In this document: one piece after another, positions 54,425 through 63,462 of the stretch
How positions within the stretch are numbered: position 1 is the first letter of the stretch
Layout of the letters: each line of letters starts with the position of its first letter
Origin: Streptomyces oceani
Lineage (GTDB): Bacteria > Actinomycetota > Actinomycetes > Streptomycetales > Streptomycetaceae
NCBI RefSeq assembly: GCF_001751245.1
Contig: NZ_LJGU01000095.1
Coordinates: forward strand, 41,475-105,474
Length of the DNA stretch: 64,000 bases
Reading direction: 5' to 3'
The notes under the pieces: generated by a model
What the model saw: the letters and a program-made list of their open reading frames with translations, nothing else
Told to the model about the DNA's origin: nothing
Database searches by the model: none
Position numbers and translations under genes: made by a program

Positions 54425-55230
54425 GACAGCCGCTCCACTCGCTCGATGATCCGGCACATCGCCCTTCGCAACGCCTCCGCCTGCGCGGGCGCGAGGCTGG
54501 TGCCAAGCGCCTCGACGAAGACGCTGTCGGTTACCGCGAAATCCGTTCCGGCGCCCGCCCTGGCCATCCTCCCGAGCATCTCGTCGGACACGCCGTCGAC
54601 CAGCTCCCCGACCACGGCCTCCACCTCCGGATCGTCCGGCGCGACCCGCACCAAGCCGTCCAGCAGCGCGTACGCCGCACGCACCCTCTCGACCTCCCGC
54701 GGACTGGCCCCCAGGGTTCCCAGCAGCTCGGCCATGCGCTCGCGTACGTCCGGTGGCGCGGCAGTGTCCAACAGCGCGAGCGCCTCTCGGTCCCGCGCGG
54801 CCATGCCTCCCTCAGGCTGCTCGACGGACCCGGGCGCTGGTTCCAGCCGGGCGAAGAGTTCCGTCAGCTGGGGCGACAACGGCCCCTCCTCCGGCAGGGT
54901 GCCCGCCCTCGCCTGCTCCAACAGCACCGCCAGCCGGGCCCGGCGCGCTCGGATGTCCTCCTCCTGTCGCGCCAGGTCGGCGTCCAGTCCGGTCAGCGCC
55001 GCGTGGACGTCACCACCGGCGCCTTCCGCGAGCGCCTCGCGGACCTCGTCCAGGCTCAGGCCGAAGGCCGTGAGCCGGCGAATCCGTGCCAGTTGGACCG
55101 CGTCGCGCCATCCGTAGTCGCGATACCCGTTGCCGTGCCGCCGCGGCTCCGGCAGGAGCCCGATCTGGTGGTAATGGCGTACGGCACGGGCGGACACCCC
55201 GACGAGAGCGGCCAGTTCCCCTATACGCAT
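54421..55230 (-). CDS. MerR-family regulator
   Basis: 269 residues from ATG 55230. HTH and wing MRIGELAALVGVSARAVRHY, LPEPRRHGNGYRDYG, RRLTAFGLSLDEVREAL, then a coiled dimerisation helix and a helical C-terminal domain of about 150 residues with no Cys or cobalamin-binding motif. It is co-transcribed with the membrane protein and divergent from the photolyase. Upstream a MerR-like spaced element (ACCTTG...CAGGG) suggests autoregulation. Confidence 0.88.
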   Translation of the reverse strand: MRIGELAALVGVSARAVRHYHQIGLLPEPRRHGNGYRDYGWRDAVQLARIRRLTAFGLSLDEVREALAEGAGGDVHAALTGLDADLARQEEDIRARRARLAVLLEQARAGTLPEEGPLSPQLTELFARLEPAPGSVEQPEGGMAARDREALALLDTAAPPDVRERMAELLGTLGASPREVERVRAAYALLDGLVRVAPDDPEVEAVVGELVDGVSDEMLGRMARAGAGTDFAVTDSVFVEALGTSLAPAQAEALRRAMCRIIERVERLS

Positions 55231-55416
55231 GGGGCCAAGTGAAAACCCTGCCGCTACGACAAGGTCAAGGCCCGCCGCCCGCTCCAGGGTTGACGCCGTC
55301 CTGGCCGTGTCGGCCCTTCGATCCCGGGCCAGTACGGCACTGTGGGGCAGCGGCAGCACGACAGCACTCCACCAGAGCCCGCCCTCGCCGTGGATCGACC
55401 ATACCGGGAGCACCAC

Positions 55417-56781
55417 GTGAAGCACTCCATCGTCCTCTTCACCAGCGATCTGCGTCTGCACGACAATCCGGTGCTGCGGGCGGCCTGCGACGAGGCGGAG
55501 CGGGTGGTGCCGCTGTTCGTCCTGGACGACGACATCAGGGCCGCGGGCTTCGACGTGCCCAACCGGCGCGCCTTCCTGGCCGACTGTCTCGCCGACCTCG
55601 ACTCCGAGCTGCGTGCACGCGGCGGGCGACTCGTGCTGCGCCAGGGGCATGTCACCGAGCAGGTCCGTTCGGTAGCCGCCGAGGTCGACGCGCCACGTGT
55701 CCATATCGCGGCCGGGGTCAGCTGGTACGCCGATCGGCGGGAGGAGTCGCTGCGCGCCGCCCTGGCCGCGGACGGCCGGGAACTGTGCGTCCATGACGCG
55801 GTGGTCACGGCAGTGCCACCGGGCGCGGTCACCCCGCAGGGCCGCGACCACTTCGCCGTGTTCACGCCCTACTTCCGCCGCTGGGCGGCAGAGACGCCGC
55901 GCCGAACGGCGCGAGCCCCGCGGGTCGTACGTGTCCCGGACGGCGTCCGCTCCGCGAAACCACCCGCCCGCTCGGCGATCCCGGGCGTCTCGACCGGCTT
56001 GGCCCTCGGCGGCGAGCGGAACGGACGCCGCCGGTTCCACTCGTGGTTGCGTGAGGGCATCGACGACTACGCCGAGCGGCATGATGACCTGGGCGCCGAC
56101 GCGACGTCCCGGCTGTCCCCACACCTGCACTTCGGCACCCTTTCCGCCACCGAGCTGGTGGAGCGGGCCCGGGGGCGGGGTGGCGCCGGGGCGGAGGCGT
56201 TCGTACGCCAACTGGCCTGGCGGGATTTCCACCACCAGGTGCTGGCCGCACGGCCCGAGGCCGCCCGGCGGGACTACCGCGGGCACGGCGACCGCTGGCG
56301 GCACGACGAGCGGGAGGCCACGGCCTGGCGAGAGGGGCGTACCGGCTATCCGCTGATCGACGCGGCGATGCGCCAGCTGCGGCACGAGGGCTGGATGCAC
56401 AACCGCGCCCGGCTTCTCGTGGCGAGCTTCCTGACCAAGACGCTCTATCTCGACTGGCGGCTCGGCGCACGACACTTCCTCGATTGGCTGGTCGACGGTG
56501 ACATCGCGAACAACCAGCTCAACTGGCAGTGGGCGGCCGGTACGGGCACCGACACCCGCCCCAACCGGGTGCTCAACCCGCTCACCCAGGCCCGGCGGTT
56601 CGATCCGGACGGCGCGTACGTACGCCGCTGGGTGCCGGAGCTGGCGCAGCTGTCGGGCAGGAGCGCGCACTCGCCGTGGAAGCTCGCCGCTCGGGACCGC
56701 GCCCAGCTGGACTACCCGGAGCCGATCGTCGAGTTGGCCAGTGGTCTTGGACGCTTCCGCACCGCACGGGGCCTGGACTGA
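55417..56781 (+). CDS. phr: Deoxyribodipyrimidine photolyase
   Basis: 454 residues from GTG 55417 (gggag 6 nt upstream). The N-terminal photolyase alpha/beta domain is LFTSDLRLHDNPVLRAA; the FAD domain has QLAWRDFHHQVLAARPEA, RTGYPLIDAAMRQLRHEGW, NRARLLVASFLTKTLYLDW and INNQ-like NNQLNWQWAAGTGTD. It repairs UV-induced cyclobutane pyrimidine dimers. Divergent from a MerR regulator, which may couple it to light or stress. Confidence 0.95.
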   Translation: MKHSIVLFTSDLRLHDNPVLRAACDEAERVVPLFVLDDDIRAAGFDVPNRRAFLADCLADLDSELRARGGRLVLRQGHVTEQVRSVAAEVDAPRVHIAAGVSWYADRREESLRAALAADGRELCVHDAVVTAVPPGAVTPQGRDHFAVFTPYFRRWAAETPRRTARAPRVVRVPDGVRSAKPPARSAIPGVSTGLALGGERNGRRRFHSWLREGIDDYAERHDDLGADATSRLSPHLHFGTLSATELVERARGRGGAGAEAFVRQLAWRDFHHQVLAARPEAARRDYRGHGDRWRHDEREATAWREGRTGYPLIDAAMRQLRHEGWMHNRARLLVASFLTKTLYLDWRLGARHFLDWLVDGDIANNQLNWQWAAGTGTDTRPNRVLNPLTQARRFDPDGAYVRRWVPELAQLSGRSAHSPWKLAARDRAQLDYPEPIVELASGLGRFRTARGLD

Positions 56782-57126
56782 CCCGTGACCGAACCCGTGG
56801 CCGGCTCAGTGACCAGCGGTCAGGGATGGCCCCGGACGGGATTGCGCGCAGTTCCAGCGCGTGGCACCAGACGCCACTCCCGGACACTGATGAGGAACGG
56901 TCCAAGTATCCCCCCGCGGGAGTCCATGGTGCTGCCTTCCGCCCGGGGCCAGGATCGACATAGCGCGAACCTGACGATTCCTCAGTGTCCTTAGCGTCCT
57001 CCGGGGATCTTCCCGCGGCCGGGTCGACACGGCCGCGGCCGCCTGCGCACGGCGGGTGGGGCGGACGAACGCCCCGGGACCGGCCGCCAGTTGTCCAGGC
57101 CGCACACGACAGAGAAGAGGAAGCGC
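56782..57126. other. Intergenic region with a GC hairpin
   Basis: 345 bp without a supported gene. CCGCGGCCG (57013-57021) pairs with 57030-57038 around an 8-nt loop, about 90 bp before the secreted-protein gene, and could be a terminator for the photolyase or a leader attenuator. The stretch with cctgacgattcctcagtgtcc around 56970 may be a promoter region. Confidence 0.45.
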
Positions 57127-57933
57127 ATGTCCCTACTCGGCAGACTCAGCAGACTCGGAAGCGCCAGAAGACCCAGTAGTCCCAGCAAGCTCCGCCGCTG
57201 TGCCGTACCCGCCTTGGTGGCGGGGTTGCTCGTCGCCGTACCGCAGACGGCGGCCGCGAGCGTCGGAGGCGGCAACGTCTCGATCGGCTGGTCGATCGAC
57301 GGCGTCCCGGAATCCGGGCTGACGAACATCACCTTCCCGATCACCGTCAACAAGGCCACGGCCCACCAGGACGGCATCTACTTCGCGCAGCAGTACAACT
57401 TCGCGAACGCCATGGGCTACACGGGCCTCCAGCCCCGCGAGAACAGCGGAGGCAGCGAGCGGCTGTCGGCCCGCTTCTCCACCTTCACCGCGGGGGCGAG
57501 CACCTCCGACCCACTCTGCCACGAAGGGGCCGACGGCGGCCCGGGCGTCACCTGCGCGGTGGACTTCGACGCCGTCTACGGCCACACGTACGACGTCACG
57601 GTCGAGCGCAGCGGCACCAACACCTGGACCGGCACGGCGACGGACACCGTCTCGGGCGAGTCCACCCACCTCGGGACGTACACCCTGCCGGAGGGGAGCG
57701 GCAACCTCCAGGGTTCCCAGGGCGGGTTCGTCGAGTACTACCTGGGCATTCCCAGCTGTGCTGAGATGCCCCGCTCCGACGTCGTCTTCGGCGGGCCCAC
57801 GTCCACCGACGCCGGCGGTCTGAGCGGTGCCTCCAGGGCCAACTACGAGTACAGCGACTGTGTCGGGGAGGCCAACTACCAGGCGGAGAGGAACGGGAGG
57901 GGCACCCACGTCACCCGCGGCTTCGTCTCGTAG
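57127..57933 (+). CDS. Secreted DUF3472-like protein
   Basis: 268 residues from ATG 57127. A long signal peptide (basic MSLLGRLSRLGSARR, hydrophobic VPALVAGLLVAVPQTAAAS) is followed by a beta-rich domain with YFAQQYNFANAMGYTGLQP and FSTFTAGASTSDPLCHEGAD, the layout of DUF3472-type exported proteins. The gene stands alone and ends at a strong terminator. Function unknown. Confidence 0.8.
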   Translation: MSLLGRLSRLGSARRPSSPSKLRRCAVPALVAGLLVAVPQTAAASVGGGNVSIGWSIDGVPESGLTNITFPITVNKATAHQDGIYFAQQYNFANAMGYTGLQPRENSGGSERLSARFSTFTAGASTSDPLCHEGADGGPGVTCAVDFDAVYGHTYDVTVERSGTNTWTGTATDTVSGESTHLGTYTLPEGSGNLQGSQGGFVEYYLGIPSCAEMPRSDVVFGGPTSTDAGGLSGASRANYEYSDCVGEANYQAERNGRGTHVTRGFVS

Positions 57934-57943
57934 CCACCGTCGC

Positions 57944-57987
57944 GGACGAGTCCACCCGTCGGACACCGACGGCGGGCGGACTCGTCC
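57944..57987. terminator. Bidirectional terminator
   Basis: GGACGAGTCC (57944-57953) pairs with 57978-57987 and an inner CCGTCGG/CCGACGG stem caps it. It lies between the convergent secreted-protein and phosphatase genes. Confidence 0.88.
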
Positions 57988-58096
57988 GTGCGTGCGTACG
58001 TGCGTACGTGCGCTGGCGCGCGTGTTCCGCTGGGCCCCGACGAAGGAGGCCGGGTACGGGACGCCTTCGGCGGATCCACCGCCGCGGCGCGGGACC

Positions 58097-59320
58097 CTAC
58101 GGCGGCGGGCTGCCGCCCGTACGGCGCAACACCAGCACCGCCACGTCGTCACGCGGGCTCCCGGCGGCGTGTGTGTGGAGTTCGTCGCGCAGGACACCGG
58201 CCAGTTCGGCGGGCGGCACGGCGTTCCACCGCGGCAGGCGCTCGACCAGCGGGAAGAAGGCGCCGGAGGGCGACCGGGCCTCGGTGATGCCGTCGGTGAA
58301 CAGCAGCAGCGTGCTGCCGCCGGGGAAGTCGAACCACTCGACGGTGCGCGGCTCCCGCGCCAGGGCGCCGAGGCCGAGCGGCACGTCCGGCTCCTCGCGC
58401 AGCACCGGACCCGGCTGCGGGATGTGCAGCAGATACGGCTCGACATGCCCGCAGTTGACCACCTGTGCCTCCTCGTCCTCGGTGACCCCGATGAGCAGGG
58501 CGGTGACGAAGCGCTCGGGCTCGCCGGTCTGCACGGCGAACGCGTTGTGCCGCAACACCGCCGCCTCCAGGTCGTCCACCACGGCGGTGAGCGTCGGTTC
58601 GCGGCTCGCCGCCTCCCGGAAGGCCCCGAGCACGGCGAACGCGGCACCGATGGCGGGCAGCCCCTTGCCCTGGACGTCAGCGATGAGGACCCGGCTGCCG
58701 TACGGCGAGGAGACCACCTCGTAGATGTCGCCGCCGACTCTGGTGTCCTCCTCCACGGCCTCGTACAAGCCGTTGATCAGTAGCTGGTCGGTGAGTAGCG
58801 GGAGTGGGCGGAGGATCTGGCGCTGCAGCGCGGCCGTGGCGGAGCGTAGTCGGGCGATTTCCTGCTGTCGGACGATCCGCTGCCGTGCCATGGCCACGCT
58901 GAGCCCGCCGAGCACCGTGGTGAACGCGATGAGGGAGATGTTGGCGCTGAGGGACTCCAGCGGTCGGGCGATGATCGAGGCACTGACCGCGAGCAGGACC
59001 CAGCCGGCGGCGAACGCGGTCTGGCGCACCGTGCCCCGGCCGGCGACCAGTCCCGGTAGGAAGATCAGGAAAGGGATGAGTCGGGTCTCGCGCGAGCCGA
59101 GGTAGCCGGTGACCAGCAGCAACACGGTGAGAAGGATCAGCCAGCCGATCATGGAGCCAGCGGAGATTCCGTTTCCTCGGACGTCGTCGGTGCGCAGGGC
59201 GCCGACGGGGCGGGCGACTTCACCGGTGGGGGCGGTGCGACCGGTACGACCAGCGCGGTCGGTGAGGAGACGGGCGCCCCGGCCACGGACCGTACGGCGT
59301 AGAGCGTCGCGGAGATCCAT
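58097..59320 (-). CDS. Membrane-anchored SpoIIE-type PP2C phosphatase
   Basis: 407 residues from ATG 59320. N-terminal hydrophobic segments (MIGWLILLTVLLLVTGYLG and others up to about residue 150) and a C-terminal PP2C domain with GGDIYEVV, VLIADVQGKGLPAIGA, TLLLFTDGITEARS and SPRDDVAVLVL. Such proteins dephosphorylate anti-sigma antagonist-type proteins in stress or differentiation pathways. The partner proteins are not encoded nearby. Confidence 0.93.
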   Translation of the reverse strand: MDLRDALRRTVRGRGARLLTDRAGRTGRTAPTGEVARPVGALRTDDVRGNGISAGSMIGWLILLTVLLLVTGYLGSRETRLIPFLIFLPGLVAGRGTVRQTAFAAGWVLLAVSASIIARPLESLSANISLIAFTTVLGGLSVAMARQRIVRQQEIARLRSATAALQRQILRPLPLLTDQLLINGLYEAVEEDTRVGGDIYEVVSSPYGSRVLIADVQGKGLPAIGAAFAVLGAFREAASREPTLTAVVDDLEAAVLRHNAFAVQTGEPERFVTALLIGVTEDEEAQVVNCGHVEPYLLHIPQPGPVLREEPDVPLGLGALAREPRTVEWFDFPGGSTLLLFTDGITEARSPSGAFFPLVERLPRWNAVPPAELAGVLRDELHTHAAGSPRDDVAVLVLRRTGGSPPP

Positions 59321-59597
59321 GATGGGCAACCGTCCTACTCCCCTCGAATGTTCTGCGGCGGCGACCCGTTCCGGAGTGCACACGGATGTCGCCCCAGCCG
59401 GCCGGCAGCCCGCGGTCACGACTGCGCATACCAAGCATTACGGATATCTCACACAAGAGCTCGGCAGGCCCCGGCCGCATCAGGCGATCCTGTGGCGTTC
59501 GAGGGACCTCTGTGTGGGAGATCCGTTTTTCCTACCTCTCGTGCCTAATGTGCGCTGTGGTGAACTCCCAAAGTCGAGCTGCGCGAGGTGAGGGCGA

Positions 59598-60497
59598 ATG
59601 GCGGCCAAGGCCGGTGAACGGCGACGCGGGTACCGGGCAGGGCTCGGCGGCGAGATGCTCGCGGAATTCCTGGGCACCTTCGTGCTCATCCTGCTGGCCT
59701 GTGCCTCGGTCGCGGTCGCGGTGGTCGGGCTGCCGGGCTCGGGTCGACAGGTGGACGCCTTCGGCCCGGCCAACTGGCTGATCATCGCCTGGGGCTGGGG
59801 GATGGCCGTGGTCTTCGGGGTCTACGTGTCCGGAGGGGTGAGCGGCGGCCACATCAACCCGGCGGTGACGCTCGCCTTCGCCCTCCGCCGGGGCTTCCCC
59901 GTGCGCAAGGTGGTGCCCTACTGGCTGGCGCAGACGGCCGGCGCCTTCGTGGGTGCCGCACTGGTCTACGCGTCGTACCGCTGGGCCATCGACGCGTTCG
60001 ACGCGAAGGCGAATCTCGCCAGGGACGAGTCGCTGAACACCTACTCGATCTTCGCCACCTTCCCCGCGGAGTACTTCGGAGGCTCCACCTGGGGGCCACT
60101 GCTCGACCAGATCATCGGCACCGCGATCCTGTTGCTGTTGGTCTGCGCCATCGTCGACACCAGCAACACGGGTCCGCTGTCCAATCTCGCTCCGTACCTG
60201 ATCGGCCTGGTGGTCTTCGCCATCGGTCTCTGCTTCGGGCCCAATGCCGGGTACGCCATCAACCCCGCCCGTGACTTCGGCCCCCGCCTGTGGGCGTGGA
60301 TCATGGGCTGGGACGAGATCGCGCTACCAGGGACGTTCGACTGGTTCAGTAACTACTGGTGGATCCCCATCGCGGGGCCGCTCATCGGAGGCATGGTGGG
60401 CGTGCTGGTCTACGACCTGTTCATCCAACACGTCGTGAAGGCGCGTACGGAGCCGGAGCCGGGCCGGGTCCCGACCCCGGAAACCCAGTCGGACTGA
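59598..60497 (+). CDS. MIP-family aquaporin / glycerol facilitator
   Basis: 299 residues, six transmembrane helices with both NPA boxes: SGGHINPAVTLAFALRR and GYAINPARDFGPRLW. The Asp after NPAR is typical of the glycerol-conducting (GlpF-type) branch. Start 59598 has gaggtgagg upstream. No glpK or glpD is adjacent. An N-terminal basic stretch precedes the first helix. Confidence 0.94.
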   Translation: MAAKAGERRRGYRAGLGGEMLAEFLGTFVLILLACASVAVAVVGLPGSGRQVDAFGPANWLIIAWGWGMAVVFGVYVSGGVSGGHINPAVTLAFALRRGFPVRKVVPYWLAQTAGAFVGAALVYASYRWAIDAFDAKANLARDESLNTYSIFATFPAEYFGGSTWGPLLDQIIGTAILLLLVCAIVDTSNTGPLSNLAPYLIGLVVFAIGLCFGPNAGYAINPARDFGPRLWAWIMGWDEIALPGTFDWFSNYWWIPIAGPLIGGMVGVLVYDLFIQHVVKARTEPEPGRVPTPETQSD

Positions 60498-60546
60498 CGG
60501 CCCCGACCTGACGAGGGCCGCACGATCGCGGCATGGGCCCGCCCCG

Positions 60547-60685
60547 GGCCGGACAGCTGATCCAGGTGGTAGTCCAGCACGGCAGGCGTGGATCGTGAAC
60601 CGCGCTGGCCGACCAGCACACTGGTGCCGAGGCCGAGGCCGAGGCCCAGCGCCAGCAGCCGCGCCGCCTCGGTTGGGTCCCTCGG
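60547..60685 (-). pseudogene. Remnant of a TetR-family regulator
   Basis: The minus-strand frame encodes RDPTEAARLLALGLGLGLGT and then AVLDYHLDQLSG, matching the last two helices of many TetR proteins (DGLxLxxL ... LDxHLDxL). The N-terminal HTH is missing and only about 300 bp separate it from the downstream operator. An internal deletion is likely. Confidence 0.4.
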
Positions 60686-60794
60686 CAAACGGTTGCGCGG
60701 CAAGCTCCGTGTCCGTCATGGCCAGCACCGCGCGCCGTCCACACCAGATGGAACCGACGGCCGGGGTGCGGGGCACGCTGCGTCCTTTTCGAGG

Positions 60795-60818
60795 TTTATG
60801 ATACGGCCGTATCATAAA
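60795..60818. promoter_or_regulatory. 24-bp perfect palindromic operator
   Basis: TTTATGATACGG and its exact complement meet at 60806/60807. It is AT-rich and lies 22 bp upstream of the DUF1992 start, typical of a TetR-family site in a divergent promoter whose regulator (the remnant at 60547-60685) has decayed. Confidence 0.8.
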
Positions 60819-60840
60819 GACCTGTGACAGGGAGGATGCG

Positions 60841-61242
60841 ATGACCGAACGCAAACCACCAGGCATCACCTTCGAGTCGTGGGCCGACCGACAGATCCGG
60901 GAAGCGACCGAGCGCGGTGAACTCGACAACCTGCCAGGAGCAGGTGAGCCCTTGCGCGGACTGAACAAGCCGTACGACGAGATGTGGTGGGTGAAGGCGA
61001 AGATGGAGCGGGAGGGCCTGTCTCACCTGCCGCCCTCCCTCGCCCTCCGGAAGGAGGCACAGGACGCGCGGGCCGCGGCGCTCCGGGCGCCGAGCGAGGC
61101 AATGGTGCGGAAGATCGTCGCGGAGATCAACGCAAAGATCGACGCGGCGATCCGGCGTCCCCCCGAAGGCCCCCCACACCGGCTCACGCCCTTCGACCTC
61201 GACGCCGTCCTACAAGAGTGGCGCGAGCGACGAGAGGTCTGA
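60841..61242 (+). CDS. DUF1992 (DnaJ-like) domain protein
   Basis: 133 residues: FESWADRQIREATERGELDN, PGAGEPL and LRKEAQDARAAALRA are the DUF1992 (YdhY/DNAJC28-like) signature, a small family of unknown function. ATG 60841 follows aggatgcg. The perfect palindrome at 60795 overlaps its promoter, so it was probably a TetR target. Confidence 0.88.
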   Translation: MTERKPPGITFESWADRQIREATERGELDNLPGAGEPLRGLNKPYDEMWWVKAKMEREGLSHLPPSLALRKEAQDARAAALRAPSEAMVRKIVAEINAKIDAAIRRPPEGPPHRLTPFDLDAVLQEWRERREV

Positions 61243-61306
61243 GTCAGGGCTCGCTGAACTTCACAAGGAGCACGAGCAACGGACCAAGGCACCACAAGGG
61301 CCCGAG

Positions 61307-62281
61307 TCAGTACGGCTCGGACGCGGTGGCCCGCAAGGCCTCGTCCAACTCCTCCCGCGTCGGTGGCTGCGCACCCGCGCGCCCGCAGGCCAGCGCCCCG
61401 GCCGTGACGGCCTGCAACAGGACATCCCGCAGCCCCGTCGCGTCCGACGGCAACCGCACGGCACACGCCTCCCCCGAGCCGGAATCGGTCAACAGCGCCG
61501 CGAGCAGCGCGGCTTGGAAGGAGTCACCGGCACCGATGGTGTCCACCACCGCTGCGGCCGGCGCGGGCACCGTGACCTCGCTGACGCTGCCCTCTTCCGC
61601 ATCCGCCGCCGCCAGGTATCCGGTGGCGCCCGAGGCCCCGCGGGTGAGCACGAACAGCCGCGCGCCGCTCTGGCCGAGCACCTGCCGCGCCGCCTCCTCA
61701 GGTGAGTCACCCGGATACAGCCAGGAGAGATCCTCATCACTGGCTTTGATGACATCGGCGGTCGTCGCCACCCGCTCCACCGCACGCCGGTAGGCGGCCC
61801 GGTCAGGCTGCACCGCCGGCCGGACGTTGAGGTCCACGGCGACCGCGCCACCATCCCGGCCCCGCACCTCCTGACATGCGTTCAGCACCTCCTCAGCGCC
61901 GGGTTGTACGACGATCGCCAGCGAACCGGTGTGCAACAGCCGCACCTCGGGCGGTATGGACAACCGCTGAGGGTCCCAGGCGGCCAGGAAGTCGTACGTC
62001 GCCGCCCCGCTGTCGCCGTCGACGTAGGCCAGGGCCTGGGTGGTACGCCCGGATCCGGAAGTCGCACGCCGCACGGGCAGCCCGGTGTCGCGGAGATACT
62101 CCGCCACCAGGGATCCGGGTGGATCGTCGCCCCAGCAGGTCGCGAGCGTCGTGGGGCGACCCAACCGATGCAGGCCGATGGCGACGTTCGCCGGGCTGCC
62201 GCCCGGGATCGGCACGATGGTGGACGCTCCGGTGCGCCACACCAGGTCGACGAGGACCTCCCCGATGACGGTGCTGGTCAT
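61307..62281 (-). CDS. PfkB-family sugar kinase (fructokinase-like)
   Basis: 324 residues from ATG 62281 (ggggaga upstream). IGEVLVDLVWRTG and PGGSPANVAIGLHRLGRP at the N-terminus, DTIGAGDSFQAALLAAL at the C-terminus. The closest subgroup is fructokinase/ketohexokinase-like. Convergent with the DUF1992 gene; no sugar transporter adjacent. Confidence 0.92.
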   Translation of the reverse strand: MTSTVIGEVLVDLVWRTGASTIVPIPGGSPANVAIGLHRLGRPTTLATCWGDDPPGSLVAEYLRDTGLPVRRATSGSGRTTQALAYVDGDSGAATYDFLAAWDPQRLSIPPEVRLLHTGSLAIVVQPGAEEVLNACQEVRGRDGGAVAVDLNVRPAVQPDRAAYRRAVERVATTADVIKASDEDLSWLYPGDSPEEAARQVLGQSGARLFVLTRGASGATGYLAAADAEEGSVSEVTVPAPAAAVVDTIGAGDSFQAALLAALLTDSGSGEACAVRLPSDATGLRDVLLQAVTAGALACGRAGAQPPTREELDEALRATASEPY

Positions 62282-62629
62282 GCGTGCTCTCCCCGGTCGA
62301 AGTGGCCAAGCTGAACTGCCCGCGTCGCCAACCGCCCGCGCCGCCGAACAGATCTGAGCTTCCCAGTGCCGTGTCAACAACGGCAAGCGAGCACCGGCCG
62401 CCTGTGGATAACTCACCGACGCCCCGCACACGAAAGGCTGTACGTTGCCCCTGACCTGGGAGTTGGCCGGCTGGCGGGCTGCTCCGTGCCCTCGGCCACC
62501 ACCCCGCCCGCCTCTCGGGTGCCGCCCCCGTCCCCGCTCACGTCACATCCCAACCACCTCGTACGGTCCACCGACCACCGCGCCCATAGGATTCCCCCGA
62601 CCACACAGCGGCTTGAGGGAGGCGGAGCC
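62282..62629. other. Divergent intergenic region, no gene seen
   Basis: 348 bp between the kinase (-) and amidotransferase (+). It must hold both promoters. A conspicuous palindrome was not found by eye. Confidence 0.5.
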
Positions 62630-63388
62630 ATGACCGATGCCAGCGTGCTCGTCGTGCAGAACGGACCCAACGGCGGCCCGGGACGGTTCGGTGAGTGCCT
62701 CACCGAGGCCGGACTGGCACTGGACGTCGTGCACGGCTACGCCGGACAGACGCCCCCGGAGACCCTGGATCCCCGGGAGCACCAGGCCGTGGTCGTCCTC
62801 GGCGGCGGCTTCATGCCGGACGCGTCCGACCGGGCTCCCTGGCTCACCGCCACCCGCAAGCTGGTGACCCAGGCGCTGGAGAGGGAGGTCCCGGTGTTCG
62901 GCGTCTGCCTGGGTGGTCAGCTCCTCGCCCAGGTCGCCGGCGGCAGCGTACGAGCCGAACACGGCACGCCCGAGGTCGGCAGCACCCCGCTGACCCTGCG
63001 GGACGAGGCGGCGGACGATCCGCTCTTCCACGAACTGCCGCCCCGGGTCACCGCGATCGAGAACCACGTGGACGCGATCACCACCCTGCCCCCGGGCGCG
63101 CACTGGCTCATGTCCAGCACCGACTGTCCGTACCAGGCGTTCCGGGTCGGCACCTCGGCGTGGGGCGTGCAGTTCCACCCGGAGATCACCCCGGCACGAC
63201 TCCGGGACTGGGACCCGGCGCGCCTCCACCGGCTCGGCTTCGCGCCGGACGAGGTCAGCCGTACGGCGCAGCGGAACGAATCGGCCGCGGACCCGGTGTG
63301 GCGCACCGTCGCGCACCGCTTCGCCGCTGTCGTACGGGCGGGCGGGGCCCCGTCCGGGACCGGGCGCCCGGAGAACGCCGCGGGGTGA
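62630..63388 (+). CDS. Class I glutamine amidotransferase (GuaA-like domain)
   Basis: 252 residues from ATG 62630 (gagggaggcggag upstream). Triad: Cys in VFGVCLGGQLLAQ, His and Glu in WGVQFHPEI. No synthetase domain is present, so it is a stand-alone glutaminase-type protein resembling the GMP synthase amidotransferase domain. The partner and reaction are unknown. Confidence 0.9.
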   Translation: MTDASVLVVQNGPNGGPGRFGECLTEAGLALDVVHGYAGQTPPETLDPREHQAVVVLGGGFMPDASDRAPWLTATRKLVTQALEREVPVFGVCLGGQLLAQVAGGSVRAEHGTPEVGSTPLTLRDEAADDPLFHELPPRVTAIENHVDAITTLPPGAHWLMSSTDCPYQAFRVGTSAWGVQFHPEITPARLRDWDPARLHRLGFAPDEVSRTAQRNESAADPVWRTVAHRFAAVVRAGGAPSGTGRPENAAG

Positions 63389-63462
63389 ACATGCGCCCTG
63401 CTGGGTACCCCGGCAGAGTTCCGGGTAACGACCCTCCCCGTGCGACGTGAAAGGTGCGTGTC

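Larger units (their letters stand above)
60498..60840. other. Region with TetR remnant and intact operator
   Basis: 343 bp between the aquaporin and DUF1992 genes. On the minus strand a TetR C-terminal-like segment is visible (see the pseudogene entry), but there is no room for its HTH domain. A perfect 24-bp palindrome lies at 60795-60818. Confidence 0.6.

Noticed and set aside
57985..58020. Alternating cgtgcgtacg repeats as an operator
   Set aside because: Simple low-complexity GC/TA repeats between convergent genes; a strong terminator lies next to them and there is no gene start to regulate.
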